DNA from: Astrothelium macrocarpum
Taxonomy: Eukaryota > Ascomycota > Dothideomycetes > Trypetheliales > Trypetheliaceae
Direction: 5' to 3'
DNA: 64,000 nt
Assembly: GCA_021030915.1 (NCBI GenBank)
Contig: JAGEMR010000044.1
Coordinates: 147,714-211,713 of the forward strand
In this document: positions 32,861 through 43,414 of the stretch, one piece after another
How positions within the stretch are numbered: position 1 is the first letter of the stretch
Layout: each line of letters begins with the position of its first letter
Position numbers and translations under genes: made by a program
The notes under the pieces: generated by a model
Told to the model about the DNA's origin: nothing
What the model saw: only the letters and a program-made list of their open reading frames with translations
Databases searched by the model: none

Positions 32861-33500
32861 GGAAAAAGAGCAAAAGGGGGAGAAAGTAACGGCACTATCT
32901 GAATTGCATGACCATGCCACTTTGCTTGACCTAGCTTCACGGCCTGATCTGTTTGCCGCAAAGGCAATCATTGTACATATTTTCTGTTACGCGCTAAATA
33001 ATATAGAATATATTGCTCATCAATTGCCTCGTTTCCTCACTATCTCAAAACGTGTACGATTCAGCTTTGGTGAGGTGGCCCTATCAAGTGCTTCTATGGA
33101 TCGCAGACCCGGTTTGCTGAAGCCTATCTGTCACAGATAGAGTGAGAGAATATTCAAATGTACAGCTACAGACCGAGGGTAAGATATGGCATGATAGCGT
33201 GAGCAAGGGATGCGTACTTGTGACTTCAGAGAAGCCATGCCAGGCTCGACGCTAAAAATGAAGAATGATCACTAAATAGTATCACGTATTTTCATTTTAC
33301 CGTTTTCCCGTTACTAATGGGAACAGAGGCATGGTATAAATACTCTATGAAAAACAATCCTTTGACTTTTAGCGACATTACCTTGCAACCAACATTTTGA
33401 CCGTCAACGTTTATCTACTATCTTTAAAGCACATAATCTCTTACACTTAGGCATCCAGACTCCAAAAGACACAGAATCACTAGGCATACCATTGACAAAA
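32861..33500. other. Intergenic, RAD51 3' flank and promoter of 2EXR gene
   Basis: A+T-rich 3' flank of RAD51 (around 32,990-33,020) followed by the upstream region of the next gene with a TATA box (listed). No gene seen. Confidence 0.6.
33335..33342 (+). promoter_or_regulatory. TATA box of the first 2EXR-like gene
   Basis: TATAAATA lies 159 bp upstream of the ATG at 33501. Confidence 0.5.
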
Positions 33501-34058
33501 ATGGCTCAAAAAGCCCAGTCATTCCCACTTCTACGTCTTCTCCCAGAACTGCGTAATAGGGTGTACCACTACATTGCCCAAGATTACCGCTCCCGGATGG
33601 CTTTCGCTGTCTCAAGCCGCGAGATCTACGAAGATTTCCTCAACGTATGCCTCAGCGCACACTACTTTGATGATCAACGCGGCCTCAACGGGACTTGGGG
33701 TTGGGTTCACCCCATCGTGTCATATATGAAATGGGTATTCGCCATGCGTAAGGCGAAAGCGCAGCAGAATGGCCCAAGAGCCGAGAGGCCAGTCTTGAAG
33801 GTTGGCATTGAGTTTTGGTACCCACAAGTGGGGCTTGGCAAGACAATCCGCATGGACGAGTGTGCCCTCCGCATAGCAAAAGCCTTGGAAAGTGCAGACA
33901 ATATCAATGTTCAGTTCCATCTTGACGGTTTCATGATTTCGATGGGGGTTTTCATGGGAAGGCTTCACCAGTATGTGGCACAGCAGCCTGAGGAAATGAG
34001 GAAGAAATTCGACGCCAGTTTTCACCTTCCCTACTGTCGGCAATGCGTAAAGGATTGA
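33501..34058 (+). CDS. 2EXR/F-box-like fungal protein, copy 1
   Basis: An 185-residue single-exon protein starting at MAQKAQSFPLLRLLPELRNRVYHYI, which matches the N-terminal signature (FP.L.LP.ELRN.IY) of the fungal 2EXR/F-box-like domain family. The rest includes SYMKWVFAMRK, LKVGIEFW and the ALESADNINVQFHLDG segment. These are expanded, fast-evolving families in filamentous fungi with no firm biochemical role. The next gene downstream on the same strand shares the same segment order (KWV, K..IG(L/I), LRSISNMEVHFWLTG), so the two are tandem paralogs. Confidence 0.75.
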   Translation: MAQKAQSFPLLRLLPELRNRVYHYIAQDYRSRMAFAVSSREIYEDFLNVCLSAHYFDDQRGLNGTWGWVHPIVSYMKWVFAMRKAKAQQNGPRAERPVLKVGIEFWYPQVGLGKTIRMDECALRIAKALESADNINVQFHLDGFMISMGVFMGRLHQYVAQQPEEMRKKFDASFHLPYCRQCVKD

Positions 34059-34569
34059 CACAGGCTGTTTTGATAATGTTAGGGGGTGAAAGGAGGGGAG
34101 ATTGCCATGGATTTTGTCTTCTAGATTGGGTATTCAAGCGTGTACAGAGCTTTGGTACTAGAGAAATAAGAAACTTGCGATGCAAGGTGTATTAACCACT
34201 CAGTGCAGATGGACCGACAGGGCTCTAACGATTTAAAGGGATAATACAGGATCTTATCAATGAAACTTTTCTACATTCGATTGTCAGTTTAAACTTAAAT
34301 GCGTGACGGGTAAACAATGTGTGCCATGTGTTCCATGCATTGTGAGTTTAGATGACGGGATCAAGCACACCGATCATAACTTTCTAGTAGGCAGTACATA
34401 AGTTGAACGAGTCCTCGCTTTACTCTCTCGTTCCTTGAAATTTTGGTCAGCAACTTACCTTCTTGTTGGACGTTAGCACTTCTGTCTTCGAGTAACATCA
34501 ACGATAGCTTCTTCTTCGAGCGGTCTGGAGTTCCAGTCTTCTCCCACAGCCCCATCGCCTGAGGGATGT
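34059..34569. other. Intergenic between tandem 2EXR-like genes
   Basis: This should hold the 3' end of copy 1 and the promoter or a missing first exon of copy 2. No coding segment could be tied to copy 2 with confidence. Confidence 0.4.
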
Positions 34570-35271
34570 GTGAAATCCGTCCTTGAAGCTGATCATACAG
34601 AGCTAGATGGTAGCAATTACCTATTTCCTTTTCAACTTCTACCTATCGAGCTAAGGTACCTTGTCTATCGGTTCATGACTGCTGACCTCCCTTCCTGCCG
34701 AGGGATGCTCACTTCTTGCCATCAGACCCACGATGAGTTCCGGGAAACACTTTTGCTCGGGCGTGACTTTCATGTTGCTTGCACAATAGGAAATCCAAAG
34801 TTGCAGCGACACCAAGTAGTAAAATATCTTAAATGGGTCTTGGATCACCACAAATGCCGATCGTCGGATGAAAATGTCGTCAGCAAGATAAAGCTCAACA
34901 TCGGACTTGATATCGAAAAGATTGAAGATCTTGAAAAGTTTCAGAAGACTAGAGCATTCTTTTATTTCTGGACCAGATTCAATCCGTACGAGCTTGCCCG
35001 CTGCATCACGAATGAATTACGCAGTATTTCGAATATGGAAGTTCACTTCTGGCTTACGGGTTCCGTGCAATGTTGCAATTTTGTGGTCCAGAATCTAAAT
35101 ATGGTGATCAGGAGGCTGCCAGAGGGAGCGCTGCAAGACATTGATTTAACGATCCACGAGCTCGGAACAACGGAGTATCGGGTTGACAAAGACTGTAGGG
35201 GATTGAGCAGAAAGCATGCTGGCGACACGGCGTTTGTGAAATTCGACTTGCCTGAATGGGCAGATTATTAG
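34570..35271 (+). CDS. 2EXR/F-box-like fungal protein, copy 2 (5' end unresolved)
   Basis: An open frame of 233 codons with the domain signature FPFQLLPIELRYLVYRFM near its start and KYLKWVLDHHK, IKLNIGLDIEKIEDLEKF, ELRSISNMEVHFWLTG later, paralogous to the gene just upstream. The frame has no ATG before the domain: it begins at a GTG, and the first in-frame ATG (34675) would cut the LP.ELR motif. A consensus-like acceptor (GATCATACAG, ending 34599) suggests a missing first exon; alternatively the start codon has been lost. The C-terminus is intact as a frame. Function unknown. Confidence 0.6.
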   Translation: MKSVLEADHTELDGSNYLFPFQLLPIELRYLVYRFMTADLPSCRGMLTSCHQTHDEFRETLLLGRDFHVACTIGNPKLQRHQVVKYLKWVLDHHKCRSSDENVVSKIKLNIGLDIEKIEDLEKFQKTRAFFYFWTRFNPYELARCITNELRSISNMEVHFWLTGSVQCCNFVVQNLNMVIRRLPEGALQDIDLTIHELGTTEYRVDKDCRGLSRKHAGDTAFVKFDLPEWADY

Positions 35272-35648
35272 AAACTCCCTCAAAGGAGTAGCAGAAGGTC
35301 AAGCATGACACGTTGCTGACTGGTGATGCTTGCTCCGATCAAAGGCGATCCTTGTTTGTCCTGTGGCGCATTGATTTGACAAGGAGATCGCGCGCCCGGG
35401 CAAAGCAGGTTTTGGCTGGAAATATTGCGATAGTCGCGACCATGAGATTGGAGCTGACGACGCATCGGCCGCTGGCTCATCAGCAGAGCACTTCTGCTTT
35501 CTATAGCATACATTCAAAGACAGACATCATCATATCTTTTTCACACATGCCTGTCCCATTGTTTCTTTTGTAGAACAGACCCCGCCCTCACCGCCACATC
35601 TGCTGTGTCATCGCACGTGGCCGATCCGCGTTAAAGCCACCGTGACCT
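35272..35648. other. Promoter region of the MAPKKK gene
   Basis: 377 bp between the stop of the 2EXR-like gene and the kinase ATG. It should hold the kinase promoter and leader. No known motif or gene seen. Confidence 0.5.
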
Positions 35649-38600
35649 ATGATGACCGAAGAACCACCTCATCTTCAGGAGATTCCTCCCACTCCTCCCC
35701 TTGATCGAGGGCGCGTTCCTGCTCTCGCTTCTTCCTCAGATCTCGTCTCCTTTGATAAGATTGGGCACCCCTTCATTGTGGACACTATGCCCGTTCCAAT
35801 GTCCCTAGTAGACATTAACCCCTCCGATTCCCAAGGCGACAGCTCCGGTTCGGGACCACAGAGCAGTTCAGAAGAGAGCGACGCTGGTGGCCAAACGATT
35901 GATACGTCTTATGAAGGCGCTGTCGATCAGGCTTCCAATGGCTCGCGCGGTCAGTATCTACCCGACCAGAATATCAGCCCACTGGATGAGATGCCAACCG
36001 CCATGAATTCTCAAGAGTACGGATGGGCAGCGACCAGCCCACGAACAAGAGATGGAAGCGGCAATATGAATGGCAACTATGATATTCCTCCGCAACTCCC
36101 TCTGAATGGATTGAACAATGTACGTCCACCTCAAACTCAGCGACCAGGAGGTCCTCTACGCACACCATCGAATACCTACACACCTCAAAATGCTAGAAGA
36201 CCGTCCCAATTCCCTTTGAATACTGCTCAGCGCAACCGCGCATCTTCAACGAATCGCCTCCGACGGAATCCAACAGCAGATTATCGTGCACAAGAAAGGG
36301 CGTATGTGGAACGCATTCGGCAAGATGCTCCGGATATGAACGGCTATCCTCTCGACCCTGGAACACCTAGCCTGGGACATACTACAGACTCGGAGACGGA
36401 CGATGAATCTCCACTCACGGCCGAATATAACGAAGACGCTTACGATCAAGAAACATTGCTATATTATGGTAACGACGATATGCAACCGACGGTTGAAGAG
36501 CTCAAGAAGCCAGAAAATCGAGAAAGGCTAGAGTGGCATTCCATGTTGGCAAATGTTCTGACAGGTGATGTGGTCAAGCAAGAAAAGCAAAGATTGACAG
36601 GCAAGACGGGTGAGGATCGAGATAATTCAATGCAGACAGAAATCTGGATGGGAGTTCGAGCGAAGACTTGTGGACGAACCATCGCTGCTCAACGGCGGAT
36701 GATTGAAGACGGTCGATCACGCGCGAAATCCTTGATTGAAACCATTGTTATTTTTGAAATCAAGGGTGAAGCAGAGGTTGGAAAAGCTCCGCTCGAGCAG
36801 GTGGAAGACATCGTACACAAGATTGAAAAGTGTGAAAGCCTGTATCCCACACGATTCGCATTCGAGGAGGCGCAGCCCAGGGCAGCAAGTCAAGCCTACA
36901 GGGACAGCTGTGAAGCAATTATAGCGTGGTACAACACCACGTTCTTGATCAACAAACAACTTGGCGTACTTCAAGCGTGGGTCGGAAATGAAGAGCTGGA
37001 TTTTGCAAAGTCAAGGAGATCTTCGACCGGTGAGGGTCATCTAAGTGATGATTCGTCATTCATAGATCGAATCCTGAAAGAAGACGGACTGAAATCGCTA
37101 CAAGGAGACAATAATCTGCTCGTTGGCGTTGACCGGGTCATTAAAAAAGCCAAAGATACACTTATTGGAAATGCTCCAGCATTTGAGGAAAGACATCTCC
37201 CGGCTTACCTCGATGAGCTTCTCACTCTTATAAATTTCCCTTCTCGTCTCATACAAGAAATTATTAAGATGAGACTCGAGCTCGCCAAAAACATCAAGGA
37301 TCCTGCCCAACAAAGCGTGATGATGGCAGAGCAGATGATTCCTCAATTTCAAATTCTTCTCAATCTTGCTGCAAGGATCAAGAAGGATTATCTCATTATA
37401 TCGCACCCTGAGCCTGGATGGGATTTGCCACCGTGTATTGATGATAACTTTGATTCTGTTGTGCTCGACGCTCTCAAGTTCTACTTCAAAATGCTTAATT
37501 GGAAGCTGTCCGGAAATAAGAATACTTTCAAAGAGGCTGAAATCATGGAGCAAGAGTGGTACTTGGCAAACGAACTCGCAAGTCATTTGGAGGGGGGGGA
37601 CGTTGAGGTCGCGGAACAATTCAGCTCTCTGACATCTAAATCTCTCCTTCGACTCACCAGCCATTTCGAAAAGGAACTCCAGCGAAGTCCAGAAGAACTT
37701 GCAGGTGCAGAGATGGACAAGCGCTACAAGCAAATCCTCGACTCTGTTCGTGTGCGACAGCGAAAACTCTTTCGATTTACTCGTATCCTTACCCAACGCT
37801 ATGAGAATTGTACAGAGTATAACATCAATATGCCCCAGGAAGATCTTTCTGAACTGATTCAAATGCTCAACTATACCAACCACATCCTCGTTGAAACCCC
37901 CTCCAGTGACACCTCTCTCATATATGTCATTGCATCTCCGAGCCTCGAGAATCGACCAAAAGATGTCCAATCCCTTCTTGGGACATGCTTTCATACTGAC
38001 GCAAGCCCCGATGATCCTATCAATCCGTATGTTCTTATGTTCCGGCCCGAAGCACCGATATTTTGGGACGGAAAGAAAATGGTGAATGTGGGCAAACGTC
38101 TTGCACCCTTAGATATCAAAACCGGCCGCCTTCGTCTGGTTGCCGACGGATCACAGCAACGCCTCTCCAATGCGAACCTTGCTTTCAATCAGTCAATCAA
38201 CATGCACCTTACAGTTCTGATTGAACAGCGTGCCAACCTCCCACGCGTCAACGCAGAACTTCAGCGCATCAAGAAAACTGCCTACAAGCTCTCCAATACA
38301 ATCATGGATAGTGTTGACTTGATCCGGAAGCAAACCGTCGGGCTTGAGTGTCAAGAGCTCATCCAAACCTGCTTTGCTTTCGCTACAGAATTTGGGCAGC
38401 GTTCAGTGCTATACATGGACCACAATCGCCGCGCACTGAACAATATGCGACTAACTCGTCTTGCTCTCGATTGGGTCAGTTTTATATGCGATGATTGTGT
38501 CGCCAGCGACCGCAAGACATTTCGATGGGCAGTGATCGCGCTCGAATTTGCAATGCTCATGACACGTGGACAGAACATCCTCAGCATTGGCGATAGAGAG

Positions 38601-39982
38601 TATAATACGTTACGAGAGAAAGTGGCGGGCTGCATGTCTTTGCTAATTTCGCACTTCGACATCATGGGCGCGCGGAGCACTCTGGCGGCTCAACTGGAAA
38701 AGCAGCGACTCGAGCAAGTCCAAGGCAAATTCAAACAGCTTGATATCTCGCGACTAAAGGATGACGAAGAGTCGGCACGCCTTGTTCGCGAACAGTGGGT
38801 TGATCAGCTTGCCGAGATTGACCGTCGTCGTAAAGAACGCGAAGCCGAACGACAGCACCTTGGCCGCGTGCTCGAGGATTCGAACGAAGCTGACCGGGCG
38901 CTTACATATCTTTCTTCGAGCGCCACCAATGTCACTATCCGTTGGCAACAAGGTCAGTATGTTGGCGGCGGCACCTTTGGTTCCGTTTACGCCTGCTTGA
39001 ACCTCGACACGGGACACCTGATGGCGGTTAAGGAGATTCGGCTGCAGGATCCACAACTGATCCCAACGATTGTCTCGCAAATCCGGGATGAGATGAGCGT
39101 GCTGCAGGTCTTGGATCATCCGAACATTGTCAGCTATCATGGGATAGAACCCCATAGGGATAAGGTATACATCTTCATGGAATACTGTTCAGGTGGAAGT
39201 TTGGCAGGTCTGTTAGAGCACGGTCGGATTGAGGACGAAACTGTGATCATGGTATATGCGCTGCAAATGCTCGAAGGCTTGGCGTATCTACATGAGGCTG
39301 GCGTGGTCCATCGGGACATTAAACCCGAAAGTACGTTCTAGTCCCCAAAGTCTCTTTTCCCCCATCAGAGCAATCCAGCAAGCAATCCATGCTAATCACT
39401 ATGCTCATAGACATCCTCCTCGACCACAACGGTGTCATCAAGTATGTCGACTTTGGCGCCGCCAAAGTCATTGCACGCCAAGGCAAAACCCTCGCGGCCG
39501 GTCCTGGCGACACGCGCGCCTCCGCTGGGCGCCAGAAATCCATGACCGGCACGCCCATGTACATGTCGCCCGAAGTCATCAAGGGCGAAACGACCGCGGG
39601 CCGCCACGGCGCCGTCGACATCTGGTCGCTCGGCTGCGTCGTGCTCGAGATGGCCACGGGACGCCGTCCATGGGCGTCGCTCGACAACGAGTGGGCGATC
39701 ATGTACAATATCGCGCAGGGAAATCCGCCGCAGTTGCCGAGCCGCGATCAGCTGAGTGCGGAGGGGATTAATTTCTTGAAGAAGTGCTTTGAGCGGGATC
39801 CAGCGAGGCGGGCAACGGCGCCAGAGTTGTTGGGTGACGAGTGGATTATGGGGCTGCGGAGGCAGATGGCGCTCGAGCCGGGAACGCCGATGACGCCGAG
39901 TGAAAGTGGGGGAAGTGGAGGGAGCGGAAGTGTGGGGTGGAGTAGGCAGGGGAGCTTATATGGGACCATGTCAGGGTCGTGA
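35649..39982 (+). CDS. SSK2: MAP kinase kinase kinase, Ssk2/Wis4 type
   Basis: The MAPKKK of the HOG osmostress pathway, activated by the Ssk1 response regulator and phosphorylating the Pbs2-type MAPKK. Two exons: 35649-39330 and 39411-39982; the 80-nt intron splits the Asn codon of HRDIKPEN. The product has 1,417 residues, the length of this family. A disordered Ser/Pro/Asn-rich N-terminus (about 1-230) is followed by the long regulatory region (about 290-1080) and the kinase domain (about 1099-1370): glycine loop GGGTFGSVY, catalytic Lys in MAVKEIRL, HRDIKPEN, DFGAAK, GTPMYMSPEVIKG and DIWSLGCVVLEM. The C-terminus is a short Gly/Ser-rich tail. Two adjacent ATGs (35649 and 35652) could start it. 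Confidence 0.95.
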
Positions 39983-40515
39983 AGAGAAGGGTGCGTGGGT
40001 TGGGGAAAGAGCTGGTGATTTCTTGCATTGCGATACCCTGCGGTCAAATTTGTGGAGGAACTATGGGACTGGACTGTGCTTCACCGAGCCCATATATCTG
40101 AGGGCTTCCTTGGATTTGCAGCTTGCTCGTTCTCGACGGTGCATTTCAGCCTGGCGTCTTTCGTTACTTATCCTGTGGCTGACAAGCAACTTTTGGCTGA
40201 CACATCCTGGGAGACTGAAGCATAAGCGAGGCGTTTTTGGGATGCATCTTATAAGCGAGGGGCAGACATTATTACGAAAATTAGAGCAAATACGTAATTA
40301 ACAACCTACGTTCAGAGGCATGGGCCAGTATTTCAGAGCACGATGGTGTACAAATTAAAGGTTTTCAAGCACACTGGTTTGACACTTGCAAACATGGTTC
40401 CAAATCAATCCACTCACCTTAAAATTTCATTGTTACTCTAACAAACCCGATGTACTATTCTGGTATTCTGTGGGGCCAAGGGAGACGCCATAGATGCATG
40501 ACAGAGGATGTGTAG
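39983..40515. other. Convergent intergenic region
   Basis: 3' flanks of the kinase gene (plus) and of the hypothetical frame on the minus strand. No gene seen. Confidence 0.5.
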
Positions 40516-41166
40516 TCAGATGATACCTCGCCACTTTGCCAACTCCATCGTCGTGTGGTAGACATTCTTCCGGGTATCCCTCTTCTGCTTCCTGTGCATA
40601 TCATCGGGATACTGAGATGTAGACTTAATCTTTGTGTCGATGGTTTTCTTGAACGACTGCTGATCAGTGTCAAATTTCGCGGCTGCCTTCCTAGAGCTCA
40701 TCGGAGTTTCGAGAACAAAATCATCGTAAAATTCGAAATAATCGGTTTGTCCATCGTCCCAATCGTCAGATTCAGACCCGCCAAATCCTTCATACTCCTC
40801 CAAGCTACCATCTGACTCGCTGGTAGCGTCTAGCTGATCCAGCTGCGGGCCAGAGTTTTGGGTCATCTCGGTGATGATGCCCTTCCACTGAGAAGCGAAT
40901 TCATGCGATGATTGACTTGTAGATGTCCCCTGGTGTGCACACTGAATGGCCACAATGGCAGAAGTAGACCAGGAGAAAGCGGGATTGTTGTAGGTCATGT
41001 TGGAGCCGTTTAGTTGGAATACTACTGCAAAATCCGCGGTGCTATATGCGCCGTAGAAGTCGTTGGATGAGAATAATCTGCTCGTAGGAGGGACTGCTTC
41101 TTGAGGATGATGGGTCTGACTCTGGAATCTACATCGTAGATAAATGTTATATACCCTGTGCTGTCT
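40516..41166 (-). CDS. Hypothetical protein, probable 3' exon
   Basis: A minus frame is open from just below a TGA at 41167-41169 down to the stop at 40516, 216 codons, the longest frame in the 40-43 kb zone. Its first ATG is at 40998 (MTYNNPAFSW, 160 residues), but the upstream part (LFSSNDFYGAYSTADFAVVF) also looks protein-like and a possible acceptor (GAAGACAG) lies at its upper end near 41161, so this may be the last exon of a longer gene. The C-terminal half has an acidic run (SDDWDDGQTDYFEFYDD) and then a basic end (MHRKQKRDTRKN). An upstream minus frame (about 41286-41477) contains a hydrophobic segment that could be an earlier membrane-spanning exon. The family is not recognised. Confidence 0.4.
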   Translation of the reverse strand, partial: RQHRVYNIYLRCRFQSQTHHPQEAVPPTSRLFSSNDFYGAYSTADFAVVFQLNGSNMTYNNPAFSWSTSAIVAIQCAHQGTSTSQSSHEFASQWKGIITEMTQNSGPQLDQLDATSESDGSLEEYEGFGGSESDDWDDGQTDYFEFYDDFVLETPMSSRKAAAKFDTDQQSFKKTIDTKIKSTSQYPDDMHRKQKRDTRKNVYHTTMELAKWRGII

Positions 41167-42073
41167 TCACAAGTCATTAATTCCTTTAAGAGTAGACAAA
41201 TTGTGACTTTCTGAGCTGATCAAGGATCAAGGATTCTTTGACATATCAAAGGAAATAGTGATCACTGCAGACACAGAGGTGACTCTCACTTGGATCTTTC
41301 AATTCTTTTACGGAAGTAAAGAGAAGACGGTTCAGAACTGGAAAAAAAACCTAGTAACAGCACGACACTACTGTCGAAGACAAAGATGCCAATACTCATG
41401 AGAATCACGATTCGCAAACATCGGAGCTGCGGCCTTGCCAGACTCTGACAACTCGCGTTGCCCTTCTTGCCATGCACGTATCGCGGAAAATGCGAACGAT
41501 TGTATCGTTTGGTGTGACAAAGCCTTCGCTTAGCTCGAGATTTTCTGAAATTGAGCTTTCGAGGAGAAATGCTTGGAAATTGGCTTTCGCTGATTGTCTC
41601 TTGCTGTTGCTTTCTCCTGGAAAACTATGTGTGCTCGGATTTGTTTTAGCCATAGCTAGATCGATTGGCTTTTAGAGACGGGGGCCAACACTAGTCGCTT
41701 TCTGAAAAATACTCCGATAGCCCTCTGTACCCTGTGGTGTATCCTTAGAATATGCCGGGCTTCAGGAAGGAAAGTCGTAACGTAGATTTCCAGCAAGATC
41801 AATTTTCCGAGCGTAAGCGAGCTTTTGGGTTTTGACGGTAGGTACGGCGTAACTACAGATTGTGGCGGACACTTGGTGTAAATTAACGTACAAAGAATCT
41901 ATGTGAGTTGCGAGCGGATAACATAAGACAATGTCGCAAAGAGTACCTCTTCATTCGCTCCGTGATTACCAGAATTGAATTAAAACATGTGACAGCAATC
42001 TGCGCATGTCGTGACTTGAGAACTCTTGGCGACCTGCATAATATTTAAGTGTGAAGTCATGAACACCACTGAA
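41167..42073. other. Sparse region, possible decayed or unresolved exons
   Basis: Minus frames at about 41286-41477 (hydrophobic core IVILMSIGIFVFDSSVVLLL) and 41405-41653 overlap in different frames. They could be exons of the hypothetical gene to the left but I could not build a consistent model. Nothing else is supported. Confidence 0.3.
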
Positions 42074-42274
42074 TCAAGAAAACTGTGAGAAGCGCGTTGA
42101 TTTCTTGCTTGGCTTTTTGATCTCCAAAAGTTTGATCTCGCCTTTAGATGGGCGCCTCATGTAAATCGGTTTAGCCTTTCGTAGCTCGGGCTGTTCCTGC
42201 GAGGTCACTTGTTGCCCTGTCTGGAAAGTTGAGCGCTTGGTCAACTTGTCGGCAAACCGATTGATACGATCCAT
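42074..42274 (-). CDS. Small basic protein, unknown
   Basis: A 66-residue frame starting MDRINRFADKLTKRSTF, rich in Lys, Arg, Ser and Gln (RRPSKGEIKLLEIKKPSKK at the end), without hydrophobic segments. The frame is open upstream, but those residues have the look of untranslated DNA. It could be a genuine small nuclear or nucleic-acid-binding protein or chance; no family is recognised. Confidence 0.35.
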   Translation of the reverse strand: MDRINRFADKLTKRSTFQTGQQVTSQEQPELRKAKPIYMRRPSKGEIKLLEIKKPSKKSTRFSQFS

Positions 42275-43414
42275 AGCACTGTTGAGAAGTGGAAAGAAGA
42301 TATGGAGCGGTGTGACTGGCGACAGTGTTGTTGAAACGAAGCAATGGTACAGTTGTTCTAGCAAGAGAAAAAAAGTAGAGTGGACGATAGGGTGATGTTT
42401 TACGATGAAAAAACGGCAGTTAGGAAACCAATCGGACCTGTAGATTTCAAAAACACGAGAGATAATATGCGCTCCCATCCTGAATAGCTGGCACGTCATG
42501 ATTCGGAAAAAGCCACACTGTATTGTTCAACATGGCTGATGGAGACCTGCAAGCCAAGGCTTGATCCATTAGCTTGTGCTGAGGATGTAGCGTCTTTGAC
42601 TAATTTTAATGACATGATTTGGCAATTCTTTCTGGCCTTTGTACACATTAACAAAGGCTCTCAGGTAATAGGCTGGATCCCGAGGAGACCGCCAATGGAG
42701 ACAAAGGGCATCAAAGACTGTCACTTGGGTAATTTCGGAAGAGCGAGGAAGAGAACGGAGGGGATTAGCCTTGGTGTAAGCTGGAGCAAGTCACCACTCA
42801 ATACCTAAGAGTTCTCGAGGCTTTAGACCTTCACATAGTTGAGGGGCCATACGCTCTCGATTTAAGGTAAGTAGATACCTACTTGGTAAGGGTGGGATGA
42901 CATCTGACCGTGAAGACTCTCACTTCAATCCCAAGCTTGGACCACCAAGAACCGTGGCAACGACGAGAATGTATTGAAATATAAATCGAGGCTCACAGGA
43001 TTTTGCCTTGGCATGTGATCGAACATCATTACAGAAACTTTGACGCTTTGCTCGTAACTGGGTGTGCCTGGTCTGGTATTTTCTGCAGAATACAATTACA
43101 TGCCACCCATTTCCACTATTGATTTACAATCTTAATCCATAGTAGAGCTCACTCTGGTTTGTAAATGAATTTGTTTGTTCCATCGAACTTTAACGATGAG
43201 CAAGGCCACGTTGGTAGAGAATCGAAGCTCTCCCCTCATTGCTTTGAAAATGCGATGCTAATGGCATAGCATCCTTTGCAAACCCCCAACAAGCTCGGGA
43301 AAGTTTGCTCATGTAGCCTCTAGAAATACATTATGAGCATGGCACTTTTCAGTCCCATTGACCAACGCCACGCTGAACCAATGAAGCACCGAGTCACCAG
43401 CCAATTCAGCAGCA
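42275..43414. other. Intergenic region
   Basis: Right of the small basic frame and in the 3' flank of NUP120. Short inverted motifs (GGTAAGTAGATACCTACTTGG) occur near 42,866. No gene is supported. Confidence 0.5.
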
